A stretch of DNA of 64,000 bases from Telmatactis stephensoni (taxonomy: Eukaryota; Cnidaria; Anthozoa; Actiniaria; Isophelliidae): contig JALIZF010001759.1 in assembly GCA_029948255.1 (NCBI GenBank), positions 293,501-357,500 of the forward strand, read 5' to 3'. The notes under the pieces are model-generated. The model was not told the origin of the DNA. It saw nothing but the letters and a program-made list of their open reading frames with translations, and ran no database searches. The position numbers and the translations under genes are program-made. How positions within the stretch are numbered: the stretch's first letter is position 1; each line of letters starts with the position of its first letter. Shown here piece by piece: positions 12,217 through 24,821 of this stretch.

Positions 12217-12880
12217 GATTGTTTAAGTGTAGCCTGTGGTTTCGCTTTGCATATGTTGGTATAGAGTCAAGATCAGCACCTGTAGGAATAAAAACACTAC
12301 AATTTGTATAACACTCCTTAGTTTGCCTTGGAGACCAGAGGTTTTGAGTCACAAGGTTAACTCAACTTTTTTATTTGATAATCTGATTAGGCCTAAGAGT
12401 TCCTTAAATGAACAAATAAAAGACAGACAAAAATATCAGAAAAAATCCCTAGGGTGAGTCAAAGCCTCTGGATCCCCAGGATCCCCAGGATCTTAAAGTT
12501 TTCTCTATAAGCTTACTTATTTGAGACCGTTTGGAACACTACACCAGAACCTTTACTGTAACAAGAACTTCTAGTATTCCTTACCTAAGTCAATAAGAGC
12601 CATTTTGACATCACCTAACGTTGGTTTCAAGCGGGTAGAAAGTTCACAATGCGTTTTAGCACTACGAGCGAGCTCTGATAAATCTACGAAGTAGCTTTGT
12701 TAGTCAGATTTTAAGAATGTAAATCTCAACGATCGTGAAATATAACTTACAGCTTTGTAGCATTTCTGTTAAAGTTTCTATAGCTAGTCTTGAGGCTGTA
12801 GAAAACCCTTGTTCTCTGCATATTGCACTCACTGACATTTGTAAAATATTTCTTTGTACTGATCCAGAATCGGCAGCCAT
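12217..12880 (-). CDS. TAF8: TAF8-like transcription factor TFIID subunit, 5' exons only
   Basis: Three minus-strand exons join in phase: 12880-12751 (130 bp), 12683-12585 (99 bp) and 12279-12217 (63 bp). The first encodes a histone-fold start: MAADSGSVQRNILQMSVSAI, then FSTASRLAIETLTEMLQS. The second gives YLSELARSAKTHCELSTRLKP and TLGDVKMALIDL. The third gives GADLDSIPTYAKRNHR. This matches, in order, the bromodomain-associated histone fold and the following linker of metazoan TAF8 (the ETLTEMLQSY-I-S-E-GRSAK region). TAF8 pairs with TAF10 in TFIID and supports RNA polymerase II promoter recognition. About 97 codons are visible; family members are usually near 300 residues. The next exon should lie at lower coordinates, where the transposon begins, and I find none to the left of it. 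ATG 12880 fits the family N-terminus. Confidence 0.85.
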
Positions 12881-13689
12881 CTGTAGCGTGGTAGGACGGT
12901 CCTCCGTGGCAGACTGGTCTTTCCTGATATGAACCAATCAAAGACACGCTTTTATCCACCAATGATTTTACGTGGTGAAGTTGTCTTGTAAATGATTAGT
13001 GAAACTGTTACTTGATCGGTGTGATTACGAAGCACGATTGTCCCTGAAGTGTGTAATCTGTAATTCCATTTTATTCTAACTTTTTATTCGAACTTCCTTG
13101 GATTTGAAGCTGTATTTTCCACGCTTTGTAAAGGTATGCTGAGATACTAAGCTTAAATGACTGATTTGTACGATAAATGATGGCTCAATTATATTCTTGA
13201 TGTAGCTCGCGATCTCACCTTGAGGATACTTCTCCTTCATCATCGATATAGCGTATTTTTTTTGGCATTCTTAAAACTTTGATGTTGTTTTATGATCATC
13301 ATCTCGTTCATATTATCATAGTCGGTTGAAAATATAACTATTGTGAGTGTGATGTGTCCTTTTGGCTTGAAGATTGAAATGGATTGAATGTTCAAAAATT
13401 CCAGCAACTCAGAGATGAATTACAGATGCATAGACTTGTAGTCAGTCATTCTGTTCCTTTCACAAAATTTTCTAACAATTTTCAAACTAAGATAGTTCGG
13501 GCGAAGTTGCGAAGTTTCTATTCAACAGTATAACTTCGGTTCGAAGCGAAGTTCGCTTCATTAAATTAACACTAGTTTTAACACTTTTCGTAGAATTGGT
13601 GAGTGACTCTGAAACAAAAGTTCCACAATAAGAGGTCTAAACGAGGAACCAAATTGAGGACTTCCTTTCATCATTTTTTTATACAAAAG
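12881..13689. promoter_or_regulatory. Divergent intergenic region between TAF8 and the integrase/protease gene
   Basis: The two genes point away from each other across about 0.8 kb. A possible untranslated plus-strand exon ends at the donor-like TGTAAAG|GTATGC near 13132. A shared promoter is possible but unproven; I see no convincing TATA element. Confidence 0.35.
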
Positions 13690-16169
13690 ATGGATGAACA
13701 AGAAACTGTAAGTGACGATATTTTGCTTCTTGTCTACAACCATTAAGCTTATACTAATAATGGGTTTTGTTCTGGTAATTGTTTTCAGTATAATATTTTA
13801 TGAACAGTAGCTTAACACCAAAACTAGTCAAGATGGTTGCTATAAAATAATTAATATTGTTTATAATTTTTTGGCCTTTTAGATATAATATTGTTTTAGT
13901 TCTTGATAGTTAACACTAACACATTTTTTCCCCCTAGGAAGAAACTGCTTCTGAGGAAATCAAAGCAGTTGGTGAGTTTATTTTTTTATGTTACTTCCCA
14001 CAACTTTATGGGTGTATTATACTTGCTTGAGTATATCAATGTAAACTTTACATGTAGATATAATATATCCACAGGATAGTAATTCATGCAGTGTAAGTGT
14101 CTGCTTTGCATGCCCAAGTAAGCCAAGTTCTTAAAGTTATGCATTTTGCTAGAACATTTTCTGGTTACTTATATAATTTAGATGCTTTAATTCCTGTAAA
14201 AAACAAAAACAAATGTGGAAATGCCAGAATGTTATCTAAACTTTACAAGTATATAGTCCTTCATAACAAAATGCAAATTTTAAATGATGACATATACAGT
14301 ATAGTAAAGAACTTTCAATAAGGTTGCAAAAAAGGGTCAAAAATAGCATACTTTATTGAACTTCTGTCATATTAATATCAATTATTGAACTAAATAAAAC
14401 TGAAAGTTGGCACTAAATGAGTATACGTCAAGGCAGGATAACGTAGGATTTTTATTTATTGTGATTTTTCTTTTAGCATTAAGGTGGCCTGCGGGTATTT
14501 ATTGTGGGGAAGGCTCGATTTTTTATGTCAAATTTTGAGCGGGTATATAGCATCTGATTTCTGAAATTTATGCAGAATAAGACATATCATTCATTAAGAC
14601 ATTTAAAGCAAATAAAGTAAAAGTTTAGGAGTTAAAGTTTTTGAACACCCTTCAAGACAGTATTTGAATGTTAAACCTTAGATGGCTATAAGTAGTGTTC
14701 CATTTTAGCGTTCAATATTTTGGCTATTTTTCTATTCAAAAATTTTGCACTTAAAATGAAGATCATATCAACTACCATCACTTGCCGATAATGCATCATG
14801 ATTGGACTATTGTCACTGGTCAGGAATATAAATCTGCCCACCCCCAAAAACCTCGAGTTTGGAGAAATGTCTCTTGAGTCTGGAAAGATACATGTGCTGC
14901 CATTTTCAATGATTCACATCAAGCCATTTATCAGGGAGATTATAATTTCATTCTGAGAGACACTGTCCAAAATCTGGAAATTCTGGATAAATTTGGAGAG
15001 TTGACAGCTATGGGAATACATCATGATCAACTGACCAGGAATTTATCACCATGAATTATCATCACTGGCCAGGAATACATCACCACAAACTATTGTCACT
15101 GGCCAGGAATTTATCACCATGAACTATCATCACTGGCCAGGAATACATCACCACAAACTATTGTCACTGGCCAGGAATTTATCACCATGAACTATCATCA
15201 CTGGCCAGGAATACATCACCACAAACTATTGTCACTGGCCAGGAATACCAAACAAACAAATGTCATATCACTGGCCAGGAATATGTAATTGGTGTTTATC
15301 ATCATGTTTTTTTATATATTAATGTCTATTAGCTGATCATTGTGACACTTTGCTAACTGGAAAGATAGATCATAAAAATAGAAATCAAAACATCCACTTA
15401 TTAAATACATTTCAAAATTATACAAAGTTCTCCAAAATTCTGTTAGAAAGTCCTCACTTTTCAGATCATTCTCCCCTACAAATTCAATTAGAAAGCAATA
15501 TTATACATACATTTTCTATTGAAATCTTTCCCGAGACAGTGAAAGAAAACCAACAATAAACAGCAGGCACTATATAATTTATATTTTTTATCTTGATCCT
15601 TTAATTGTACTTATTATTCAATTGTCATACACTGCAGTACAAATTCTGATTTTCTGATTGGTCAGTTTGTACCACGTGACGCGTTGTTATGACGTGACAA
15701 CACGTCATTATGCAATAACTTCCATGAAATAAATATAGACAAATCACGGCAATACATCATAGTTGGAAAGAAAAAATGTTCCTGGTGATAAATTTGAGGA
15801 TTTTTCCAAAAAGAGAAGATCAACGAGCATACTTAAAACTTCTTAGCGTGCCTGTTTTGAAGGTAAACTCAATTTCACTGAAGTTTTTGGAGCTTACGGA
15901 GATAAACATTTCAACGGCTTAAACTGAACAGAGTTCGCTGACTTTCCAAATTCATCTTAATATATACTTTTTTTTTAGACTGGTTATCCAAAACGTATCT
16001 CATAGAAAGTTTAGAAAGTCTGTCGCCACAAGTTCTCTCACATGGGGTAAAAGAAATTTTATCAAGAATCGAAGAAAATGCCAAACGAGTACTTCAGCCT
16101 TTGGCTCGTCGAAAACCACTTTTTCCCGGCTTCTTGCCTGCGGCACCAAAGTTTAGCAGCATTTCAGCC
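13690..16169 (+). CDS. N-terminal exons of the integrase/Josephin/Ulp1 gene
   Basis: Three small exons agree in phase: 13690-13707 (MDEQET, donor GTAAGT), 13938-13971 (EETASEEIKAV plus one base) and 15979-16169 (64 codons, starting DWLSKTYLIESLESLSPQ, donor GTAAGT). I recognise no domain; the third is helical and basic towards its end. They lead towards the integrase exon at about 17.2 kb. The third exon ends in phase 0, so it joins in frame only if the acceptor is the AAAG at 17194 and not the better TTTTAG at 17183, which needs phase 1. A missing micro-exon is possible. That these exons belong to the integrase gene is inference. Confidence 0.45.
14810..15285. repeat. 34-bp tandem repeat with alternating variants
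   Basis: The unit is 34 bp, beginning AGGAATTTATCACCATGAAC or AGGAATACATCACCACAAAC and ending TGTCACTGGCC or CATCACTGGCC. The two variants alternate, giving a 68-bp higher-order unit. Degenerate units flank the core at 14810-14830 and 15030-15060. It lies in the presumed intron between 13971 and 15979. Confidence 0.85.
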
Positions 16170-16722
16170 GTAAGTCGCCAGTTTAAACCTATATCCATAA
16201 CTCCAGCGATAATTTTCTAGACCTTTCACTTACAGAGTTCTAGGACTCAGTGCTGAATCACTTTTAACAATCCAAAAAAAGTCTGTCTTCTTTGTTTATA
16301 TGGATGATTTCAATTTTACCTCACAAGTTGTAAACATGGATTCCGAGAACTCGTTTATTATCTTTAATCTAAAGTTCTTGTATCACGGTACTTTTCTCCT
16401 AGTTTTCTTCTTCTGAAACGTTTATTTGTATTGTTAAAATTACCAAATGGTATTAAACTAATTTTGAATTAAGTTAAGTCAGATTACTATTTTGAGTTAC
16501 CGGTACTTGAGTTAAGTTTATTTCTAGTTATCTTAGATGTGGACTGACAGTTTTAGCCTGCTTCTGCAGTGTATTCAAATTGAATAATAAAAAGGTTAAC
16601 ACACTCTTTGCTCGTGAATTATCGGTATTTATCTTCACTCCTTTACTAACAATGAACTCGAAATATTCTCATACTGCACTTGGCTAACGCCTTGTGCAGT
16701 ATTTGATAAAATTTCTCGTTCA

Positions 16723-16940
<218 letters not shown>

Positions 16941-17185
16941 GGTTATCAGTCTATGAACTTATTTTTCTCAGTATTTTAGGATATTTTTAAATATTTTGGT
17001 GTCAAAATATATGTTTTATAATTATTATCATTATTATTAATGTTATAAGGCATACAGTAATTGTAACTGTAATTGTAATGATTTTAATAATAATTGTTGC
17101 CATTGTTTTATAATTATGAAATAGGAAAAAATACATAATGAGGTGAAATGAATGAAAAAGTATCTTTTTCTTTTGTGTTTTAGGG

Positions 17186-20100
17186 GATGGAAAGATAAAC
17201 TTGAATGCATGTACACGCATTTACTATGAATTGCTTGCAGCTTCTGTACTATATTGTACACCAGCATATTCTTCTTTTCCTAAAGAAGAACTGGATGAAG
17301 AGAGGATGGCTGAAGTGAAACAATTTTACATGGTGCACAAGAGGAAGTTTTACAATATAAAAAGTACAAAAAGGCCCATATACACACTGAAAATAGAAAG
17401 CGATGTGATTCATCGAGACAAAAATGGAGTCCCTGTTGTCATGGTCAATTCATATGTGCAGCAGGAATTGACAGACTGTAAGCAGCTTCTTTATAGGGAG
17501 GTAGTGGAGGATGTTCTTCATGAACTTCATGTCCTCCCTGTTACACAAAATAATACAACTTGCCTTCCTGGAGGAATTAATGGCCTTAGCAAGTTGTTCA
17601 ATACCAAATACCACTTTAAGGGAAGTTTTAATATTCTGAAGTCATTCCTCTCTAGTTGTGTCAATTGTAGGGTGAACACCCCATTGCCAAGTTCCTGCAA
17701 GCCTCCTCCTATTCCTATTCGAACTTTCAAACCACATGAGCGTTTGCAGTGTGACTTGATTGACATGGCACCAAAAAAGCACAGGAGCTTTATGGCCAAT
17801 AATAAATGGGGATACCGTTACATTTTAACAGTTAAATGCTGTTTTTCTAAGTTCTGCTGGATTTTTCCTTTAAAATCTAAGTCAGCATCTGAAGTTTTCA
17901 AAATCTTGCACCTTCTTTTTATTAAAGAGGGGGCCCCTAAAATTCTTCAATCTGATAATGGTAGTGAGTTCATAGCAGGGGTAATAAAGAAGCTTAGTCA
18001 AGATTTCAATATTCGTCTTGTGCATGGAAGACCTTATCATCCTCAATCACAAGGCCAAGTTGAGAATCTGAACAAGCAAGTAAAGAGATGTTTAGCAAGG
18101 TTTCTCCAAAATGTCAGGAGAGACCAGCAGGCAAACCTATGGCCAATCATGCTATCTGCTACTGCCGACTTTCTAAACACAAAATGGCACAGTACCATCG
18201 ATGATATACCATTTCGTGTATACAGAAACAGAGAGCCCCCAAGTCAAACCAGCTACATAGTACCTGATGATGAATTCTTGGTGTCGTCTTTGGAGGAGCC
18301 TTGTTTAAGCGATTATGAGTTTGGTGAAGAAGACTTCCCTCCAGAGTTTGAATCATGCCTTGACGACAGTCTCCCCCAGAGTGTACTCTCTGAAATAATG
18401 AACATCACTTCTGACATCATTTTTGCTTCCTCCTTTGGCAACATCCCAGAGGTTGCTGTAAAACTTCTTCACACAGTGTGGTTACCCCTGATTCAAATTC
18501 ATATCCAGAGAATAAAGAGGAAATTGAAGAGGAGATATCTGATTATTTTAAATACAGTGACATTACCCAGTATCTTGGATACAACAGTGCTGAATACAAG
18601 GCTTTGACATATGATGTCCTGGAATCAACAGAATATACCATCCAAAGAAACATAAAAAGATCAAGGTGTGATACTCTATTCAATGTTGGTGATAAGGTGG
18701 TATACCAGGTGCAGGAAGTTGAAAAGAAGGGGTTTAAAAGTAAAGATCCATTCAGAATGTTGAATGAGATTGGTGTGGTGGAGGAGGTACTCCCTGGTGG
18801 AATGTATAAAGTGCAAACAGAGGAAAAAGATGGCTCTGTCTTTGCAAAATGTGTATTTGGAGGTCAGATGCTAAGGGTATCACCTTCTTTAAGTGATAAT
18901 ATGCAAATGCATTTACCATCTTGTAATGTTTCCCAGCTTACTTTTCTCAACTTGCATAATTCTATTTCCAAATATGGTTCTGTTGTGCGAGGGGAAATGT
19001 ATAATGGTAATCTTCGAAGAAAATTAAAAAACAGAAAATCCTCTTTGAGCATTGATGAAATGTTCAAGAAGTACACTTCTTTGTTGGACTTTGGTTTTCT
19101 GGCAATGATTTCATCAATAATGAACCAAAAAGATAATACACTCCATTTCCAAAATTTGTTCAGCAGTGGACTGAAGGAAATGGAGGAGAGTGGCTTTAGA
19201 TACTTCCTTTATGGCACAATCCAGTGGGAAAGAAAAAGAAAGCAGCAACTCAGTAACCGAATCCTAAAGTATCTATCTAACATGAGTCACCAGTCCAGTT
19301 GTTTGGATTGCATGAAAGGTGAAAGGGAAAAGCCATGTGATCATGCCTGCTGCCAAGAAATGATTCTGCAACTAGCCTTGAAATGTGGTTTATTATCTGA
19401 AGATGATGATGGAACAATTTCTGTGTCTATTAAAAAAGCACCTTCTAAAGCAACTGGACCTGCTGCCATTCCTACTGAATACTGTGTCCACCTTCTTCTT
19501 CTAAAGCAACTGGACCTGCTGCCATTCCTACCAATACTGTGTCACCTTCTTCTTCTAAAGCAACTGGACCTGCTGACATTCCTACCGATACTGTGTCACC
19601 TTCTTCTTCTAAAGCAACTGGACCAGCTGCCATTCCTACCAATACTGTGCCACCTTCTTCTTCTAAAGCAACTGGACCAGCTGCCATTCCTACCAATACT
19701 GTGTCACCTTCTTCTAAAGCAAGTGGACCTCCTGCCATTCCTACCAATAATGTGTCACCTTCTTCTTCTAAAGCAACTGGACATGCTCAACACCTTTTTC
19801 ACTTCTCCTCTGTTTATCCTGAGTGGACTAAACAGATTCAGCAAGATAAATGTGAAGAATTACGAAAGCAGTGCCTGGAGAAAGTTGCTACTCAACTTGA
19901 GTTCCTTGATTTTGCAGAATCTCTGAAATGTGTGTTGTCTGATTGTTGCCCACAAGATGAAACTGTGCTCAAAAATCTTGAGTATTTGCTTAAAGTACTT
20001 GGCAATCATTGTGCAGTAGATGTTCAAGAACAAGTAAATGTGAAAAGTATCAGTGGTATCTGGATGCAGACCCAAGGATACAGTTCCTTCTGTGGTCTTT

Positions 20101-23100
20101 GTGCCTTAAATAATGCTCTATGTTTGGCTCCAGGAAGTCCACCAGAATTTACCATACAAGACGTTGACTCTGCAGCTGATATCATGTGGCTCAAACAAGT
20201 GTCGTTTACATCTAATTTGTCTATACACATTGAACCAATGCGCTACTTGGATGGAGACTACAGTATTATGGCAATGGAACAAGCTGCTTTAATGAAAAGT
20301 CTGAGTTTTCAACGGCTAGATGCTTCTGTGCAAGCCCTTACAGATGGTGTTGACCTCGCTGGATTGAGCAAGTCTGAAGTTGTGGAGTTGTATAAACTCT
20401 TCCTTCATATATTTGATAGTTGTGACAAACCTTCCTTGATTATCAGGATGAAGCAGTATCATTTTGTGACAGTTATTTTCAAAGAAGAGAAAATCATTCT
20501 TCTTGATAGCCGTAGAATTGCACCCATCCATTTTTCACCTTTAAAGGGGATGCTTTTCCTCCAGAGAGAGAGTCAAGACAACCCATTTTTCGCAGCTGTG
20601 AAGATCGAAAGAACTGGAACCAAGCAAAATCCAGTACTACTAGATGGATTCCCTGATACGCAAACAGTTAAAGATTTCCAAAGTGATCTTGCAGAGATAT
20701 GGAGAGATGATAATGAAATTAGCGATGACACCATTATATCAGAAAGGCATGGTTACGTTACTGCAAAAGATATCAGATCTTTAAAACCAGGCTGCTTGGT
20801 GAATGATGAAGTCATCAACTACATCAGCCACTTCTTGATGTCTCATAACCAGGGGTTATTTGTGGCCAGTACTTTTTGGATTCTGGGACAAAGTCAGGGG
20901 CTATTGAAGAAGCTTCCAGATGGCAAGATTAATCATATCAGGAAATTCATATTTCCTATTCATTGCCCAGGGCACTGGTGGTGTGTTATGATTGATACTG
21001 CATTGAAATTGTATGGGGAGTATGACTCTCTTTGCAGAGAAAGAAAGAGCCCCTTCGTCTTTGATTTGTTAAGAGCATTTTTTAGGGAATTCAAGATTGA
21101 TCTTTGTACATACAGAAAACTGACTGATCAAGAAAGGTCACAGCTCCCATCCCAAGGTCCTAGTTCTACTGATTGTGGTGTATATCTTCTCTGCTTCATG
21201 TCATTGTTTGTGTCAGGTAAATATTATTATGAAATTTTGTTGAATGATAATAATGACGTTTAGGTATATTTTGATTTTTTTATTATTTATATTATCAAAA
21301 TATTTGTTTGTCATGTTCAAATTAACATAACACTTTTTCTATTCTTAGGTCTCCCCATTAATTTTAGTGTACCTTCTATGGATTTGATGAGGCAGAGGTT
21401 CAGCAGTATAATTTTGAATGGTAGACCTTTTTTTTCATCGACTATGTCACCCACAACAGCTGCCTCACACAGCACCACCACTAGCACCACAACTGATTCT
21501 GCATCTCTCACCTCATCTGCAAAAGATGCCTCATCTAGCACCACTATTTTGCCATCCACTGAGTGCGGTATTGATGCCATTGGTGGTGGTGATAGTAGTT
21601 GTGGTGGTTGTGATGAAGATGATGATGATGCCATTTTCAAAGTAACTTTGCTTCCAGCCTTGTCTCCAGTAGTAGACTCAACATATGATCTTGAAGATAC
21701 AAGTAAGTTTCATAATATTCTTGAAACTTGTAATACTTGCTCCAAGTCCCACGTTTTTTTTTTTGTTTTGGTTTGGTTTGATTTGTTTTGGTTTGGTTTG
21801 GTTTGGTTTGGTTTGGTTTGGTTTGGTTTGGTTTGGTTTGGTTTGTTGGTTTGTTTGTTTGTTTGTTTTTTGGCTTGTCTTTCTTTTTTGAGCTTTGTGA
21901 GCTTTCTTTGTTGTAATTTGAGAGAAAAACGAGCAAGACAAGTTCTTGTCTGGTGACATAATGCAATCAAGGGGGCCATGGCATTACTGAATATTAGCAT
22001 GTATTAGCAATATAATGACTCATGCATTTTTGAGAATGGAAAAAAAAAAATGTTATAATCAAAGCCATATGAAGACTGGTTAATTCCACAATTAACAGCC
22101 ATGGGAAACTGTCAACTAACAGTGACAACAACAATGGCAAGCTATAACTTTAATCAACTGATAACTGCAATATTTATCTGAATAGGATCACTAGAACACT
22201 AACACTCAAGCAACAAAGAAGACTTGAGTTTCTTTCTACCTCTTGATTTGCTAGAATTGTTTTCAATTACAACATTTTCTAACAATAAAAAGTGTTCTTT
22301 TTTTCTGACTTTGTCACTTTAGAAAACATACCAATTGATATTCAGCAATGTCATGTCAGTGTTCTCCCCTGACTGCATCTACGTCATTTGTTTTATAAGC
22401 CTTGCTTGTGTTGTTTCTCAAAACTGAAAGTGCCCAATTTGAAATCTGCTAAAACACGTGAAGCCCAAGCAACAACAAATTAACGAGCATGACTGATAGC
22501 AAGAGAGCAAGTTTCCCTCTCTTATTTATGTTCTCTTGATGAGAGGAAGTATATGAAAATTGTGGAGTTTATTTGATAATTTGTATGAACTGTTGACAAC
22601 TCACTGCCTCTCCTATTTTTTGATTTACAACTTTTGACAACTTTGTAGTTTTTGTTTTTACAAATTTGAACTTTTCAAGCACTAGCCTGTGAACAGAGGA
22701 GAGGGAAGCCCTAGGAGGGAGAATTTCAAAAAAGTAGAAGATTACTTCTCAAACTCATGGATAATTATAGTGACCTTTTAATGAAACCAACCGCTAGATT
22801 GTCATATTTGTTTATGTGGATGGATTTGGAAATCCAGTGAAACACCCATATTTTTTCAAACCTTTTCCTATCCCCATCAAACAAAAAAGGACAGTTGACA
22901 TTCTTCACATCATCATAACAACAACAACAACAACAGCAACAATAAGAAGAAGAAGAAGAAGAATAACAACAACAACAACAACAATAATAATAATAATAAC
23001 GATTTGGCGGATAAACTGTCCATTTAGTTTCTTCCTGTCAGGTTGAGGAATTGCAGAAAACAGTCATCTTGAACTCTGCACGAATTTTGAGGAAGTTCCT

Positions 23101-24127
23101 TGAGATCTGAGGAGTCTTATTGGCACCAGATCTCAAGTAATTTACCACTACATACTTAGCGTGCAATCTTAGAATAATAATGATAATAATAAAAGCGTTT
23201 TTAATAAAGGTAAACTTTTAGGCGGAGGCTATTTACAAAGGTCGTTAAAGTGTTCTGAGTTTGCCGACTCTTTTTCACACATGCTCATGAGTCTTATGGA
23301 TATGTAGGTAGATTTAACTTTTAAATTTTTATCATTAATGGGTTGTGTTGATGCTCATATCAAAGTAAAGTAGTTACTGTAATTGTTAACTATAATTGAT
23401 TGTGTTCTCAATTCTCCTTCCAGCCCAAACAACTTGCAAAGATGATGAAACTGAATATCTTCTGCTCGACCTTTTGAGACCTCCTCAGGAAGCAAGAGAT
23501 GATGTAAGTTATGTGAGAGACCAGAAGGACAATCTCTAAAGATGAGGTTTAAGTACTAGAACTTGATGGATGCTCATTCAGAAATACATTTAGGTGATCC
23601 GGCATATGTTTAGGCGTTGTTCTGTAGCTTGCAATTCCAAAGTATTAGCAGTCATAGTTCATACTCTATCTGTAGTTTTGAAGTCAATTGCCGAAAATGT
23701 GTTCATTGTTTTTGTTTTTTGTTGTTTTTTTCAATAGATCGATACCCTTCAAGTATTATATCCAGAGCAAGCTCATAGATCATGCTTTGTTGGCTTAAAT
23801 TCCGAAATTAAGAGGTATCTTCATGAAAGGCCTGAAAAAAAATTCCCTGTAGGAAATTACCATGTGCTTGTCCCTTATCCCGAGGAAATGGACAAACTAA
23901 CAAAATGGAGAAATGCTCACAAAGCTAAAACTAGAAAGAGATGCACATTTGTCGAATGTGATATATTGATAGAGAAGTGGTTAGAATCAACTGATAAGAA
24001 AAAGGAAGAAATCATGTCTAGAAAGGATAGCCATGGATGGCTGCCTTTGGATGAAAAAGAGTTGCACGACTTCACCATGTGGCGTGATTTTAAATACAAC
24101 TATCTCAAAACCAAGTATGGTTCTTGA
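17186..24127 (+). CDS. Integrase - Josephin-like protease - Ulp1 protease fusion gene (Ginger-like), frame-disrupted
   Basis: The main exon runs from about 17186 to 21216; further exons at 21349-21702, 23424-23503 and 23738-24127 join in phase and end at TGA. A degenerate zinc-binding region ending CVNC (17657-17668) precedes an integrase core with CDLID, QSDNGSEF and PQSQGQVENLN; the last Asp and Glu are 35 residues apart. A small beta-barrel-like segment follows (FNVGDKVVYQV...GGMYKVQ), as in integrase C-termini. Next is a Josephin-like domain: GYSSFCGLCALNN (Cys codon 20091), YHFVTVIF, LLDSR. A C48/Ulp1 domain follows: GHWWCVMID, YDSL, SQGPSSTDCGVYLLCFM (Cys codon 21174). The final 155 residues are unrecognised. 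The frame changes near 18450-18480 (about one base missing) and at 19470-19500 (two extra bases). Ginger-type transposases can carry such proteases; no terminal repeats were found, so a domesticated or decayed copy is possible. Confidence 0.75.
19436..19792 (+). repeat. 54-bp coding tandem repeat (about 6 copies)
   Basis: Direct repeats encode an 18-residue unit SPSSSKATGPAAIPTNTV in the linker between the integrase and Josephin parts. One copy lacks a single Ser codon. The first copy has two extra bases compared with the others, which moves the reading frame (see findings). Confidence 0.92.
21216..23737. other. Introns of the integrase/protease gene with microsatellites
   Basis: The introns around exons 21349-21702 and 23424-23503 hold a (TTTGG)n run at about 21765-21845 followed by (TTTG)n, and an AAC/AAG/AAT compound microsatellite at about 22915-23000. 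No other gene is seen. Reading through the (TTTGG)n run makes spurious aromatic or Asn/Pro-rich frames. Confidence 0.7.
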
Positions 24128-24821
24128 ATCCCACTTTTCACTAAAAGGTAAGTTGTATATCCTTTACAAAATACGCAATAATTATATACTGGCATTAGGC
24201 TGAAGAAGACGATTCAAAGTTAAAACCTGAACTAAATCAATCTGCCAATGGCGAAACAATTCGTGGATTGAGAACCTATTTCCAACAGCAATAGCATCCG
24301 ACTAGTCACCACCCCTCCAATGGCGTGCCGACGGTAGCAGGACCCAACCGCGGAAAATAATCAAAAGCCGTCAAGAATCCGAGACCCGGAGGTGAAGGGA
24401 CCCGGACCCATAGCTAGAACCCCCGGTATAACAGTTGTACCCAAATCAAAACCGCGACAATGCCACGCAGTGTAATATTGTACATAAAGGCAGTGTTACA
24501 CGAGACGATTTTGAACGAAGATTGTCCGCGCCACGGCGTTGCCATAAAATTGTGTTGGTGTAACATGGCACTTGAAGCGATGCTCCGTGCAATTTACGCT
24601 TCGGCAACTCGAAGTACTGATACAAATTCGCAACGCTCACCTCGTGGTCACAAAAATTACTCCCCAAGTTTGCTTGAGGATAACATTGGCGTTTAGCTTC
24701 TCATCTCTCCATATTTTGTTCACAATTTACAATAGGTATTTGTCTTTCTTACAGCAGATATAGTTCTCGCTGTTTTTGAAATGTTGTTGAGATTTTGGCG
24801 GTAGTTTTGACTACATAATTT
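24128..24821. other. 3' flank of the integrase gene with a dispersed repeat
   Basis: A donor-like AAAAG|GTAAGT at 24148 just after the stop suggests a spliced 3' UTR. A 30-codon open segment (24199-24294) ending TYFQQQ-stop follows an acceptor-like ATTAG, but no upstream frame joins it cleanly. The 67 bp at 24437-24503 are identical to 43584-43650, and a MITE-like stretch starting GTTACACGAGACGATTTTGA follows. Confidence 0.5.

Noticed and set aside
21637..21966. Asn/Gln/Thr/Pro-rich minus-strand frames
   Set aside because: Translation of the (TTTGG)n microsatellite.
24199..24294. Extra coding exon of the integrase gene
   Set aside because: No upstream frame joins it without a stop; kept as a probable 3' UTR segment.
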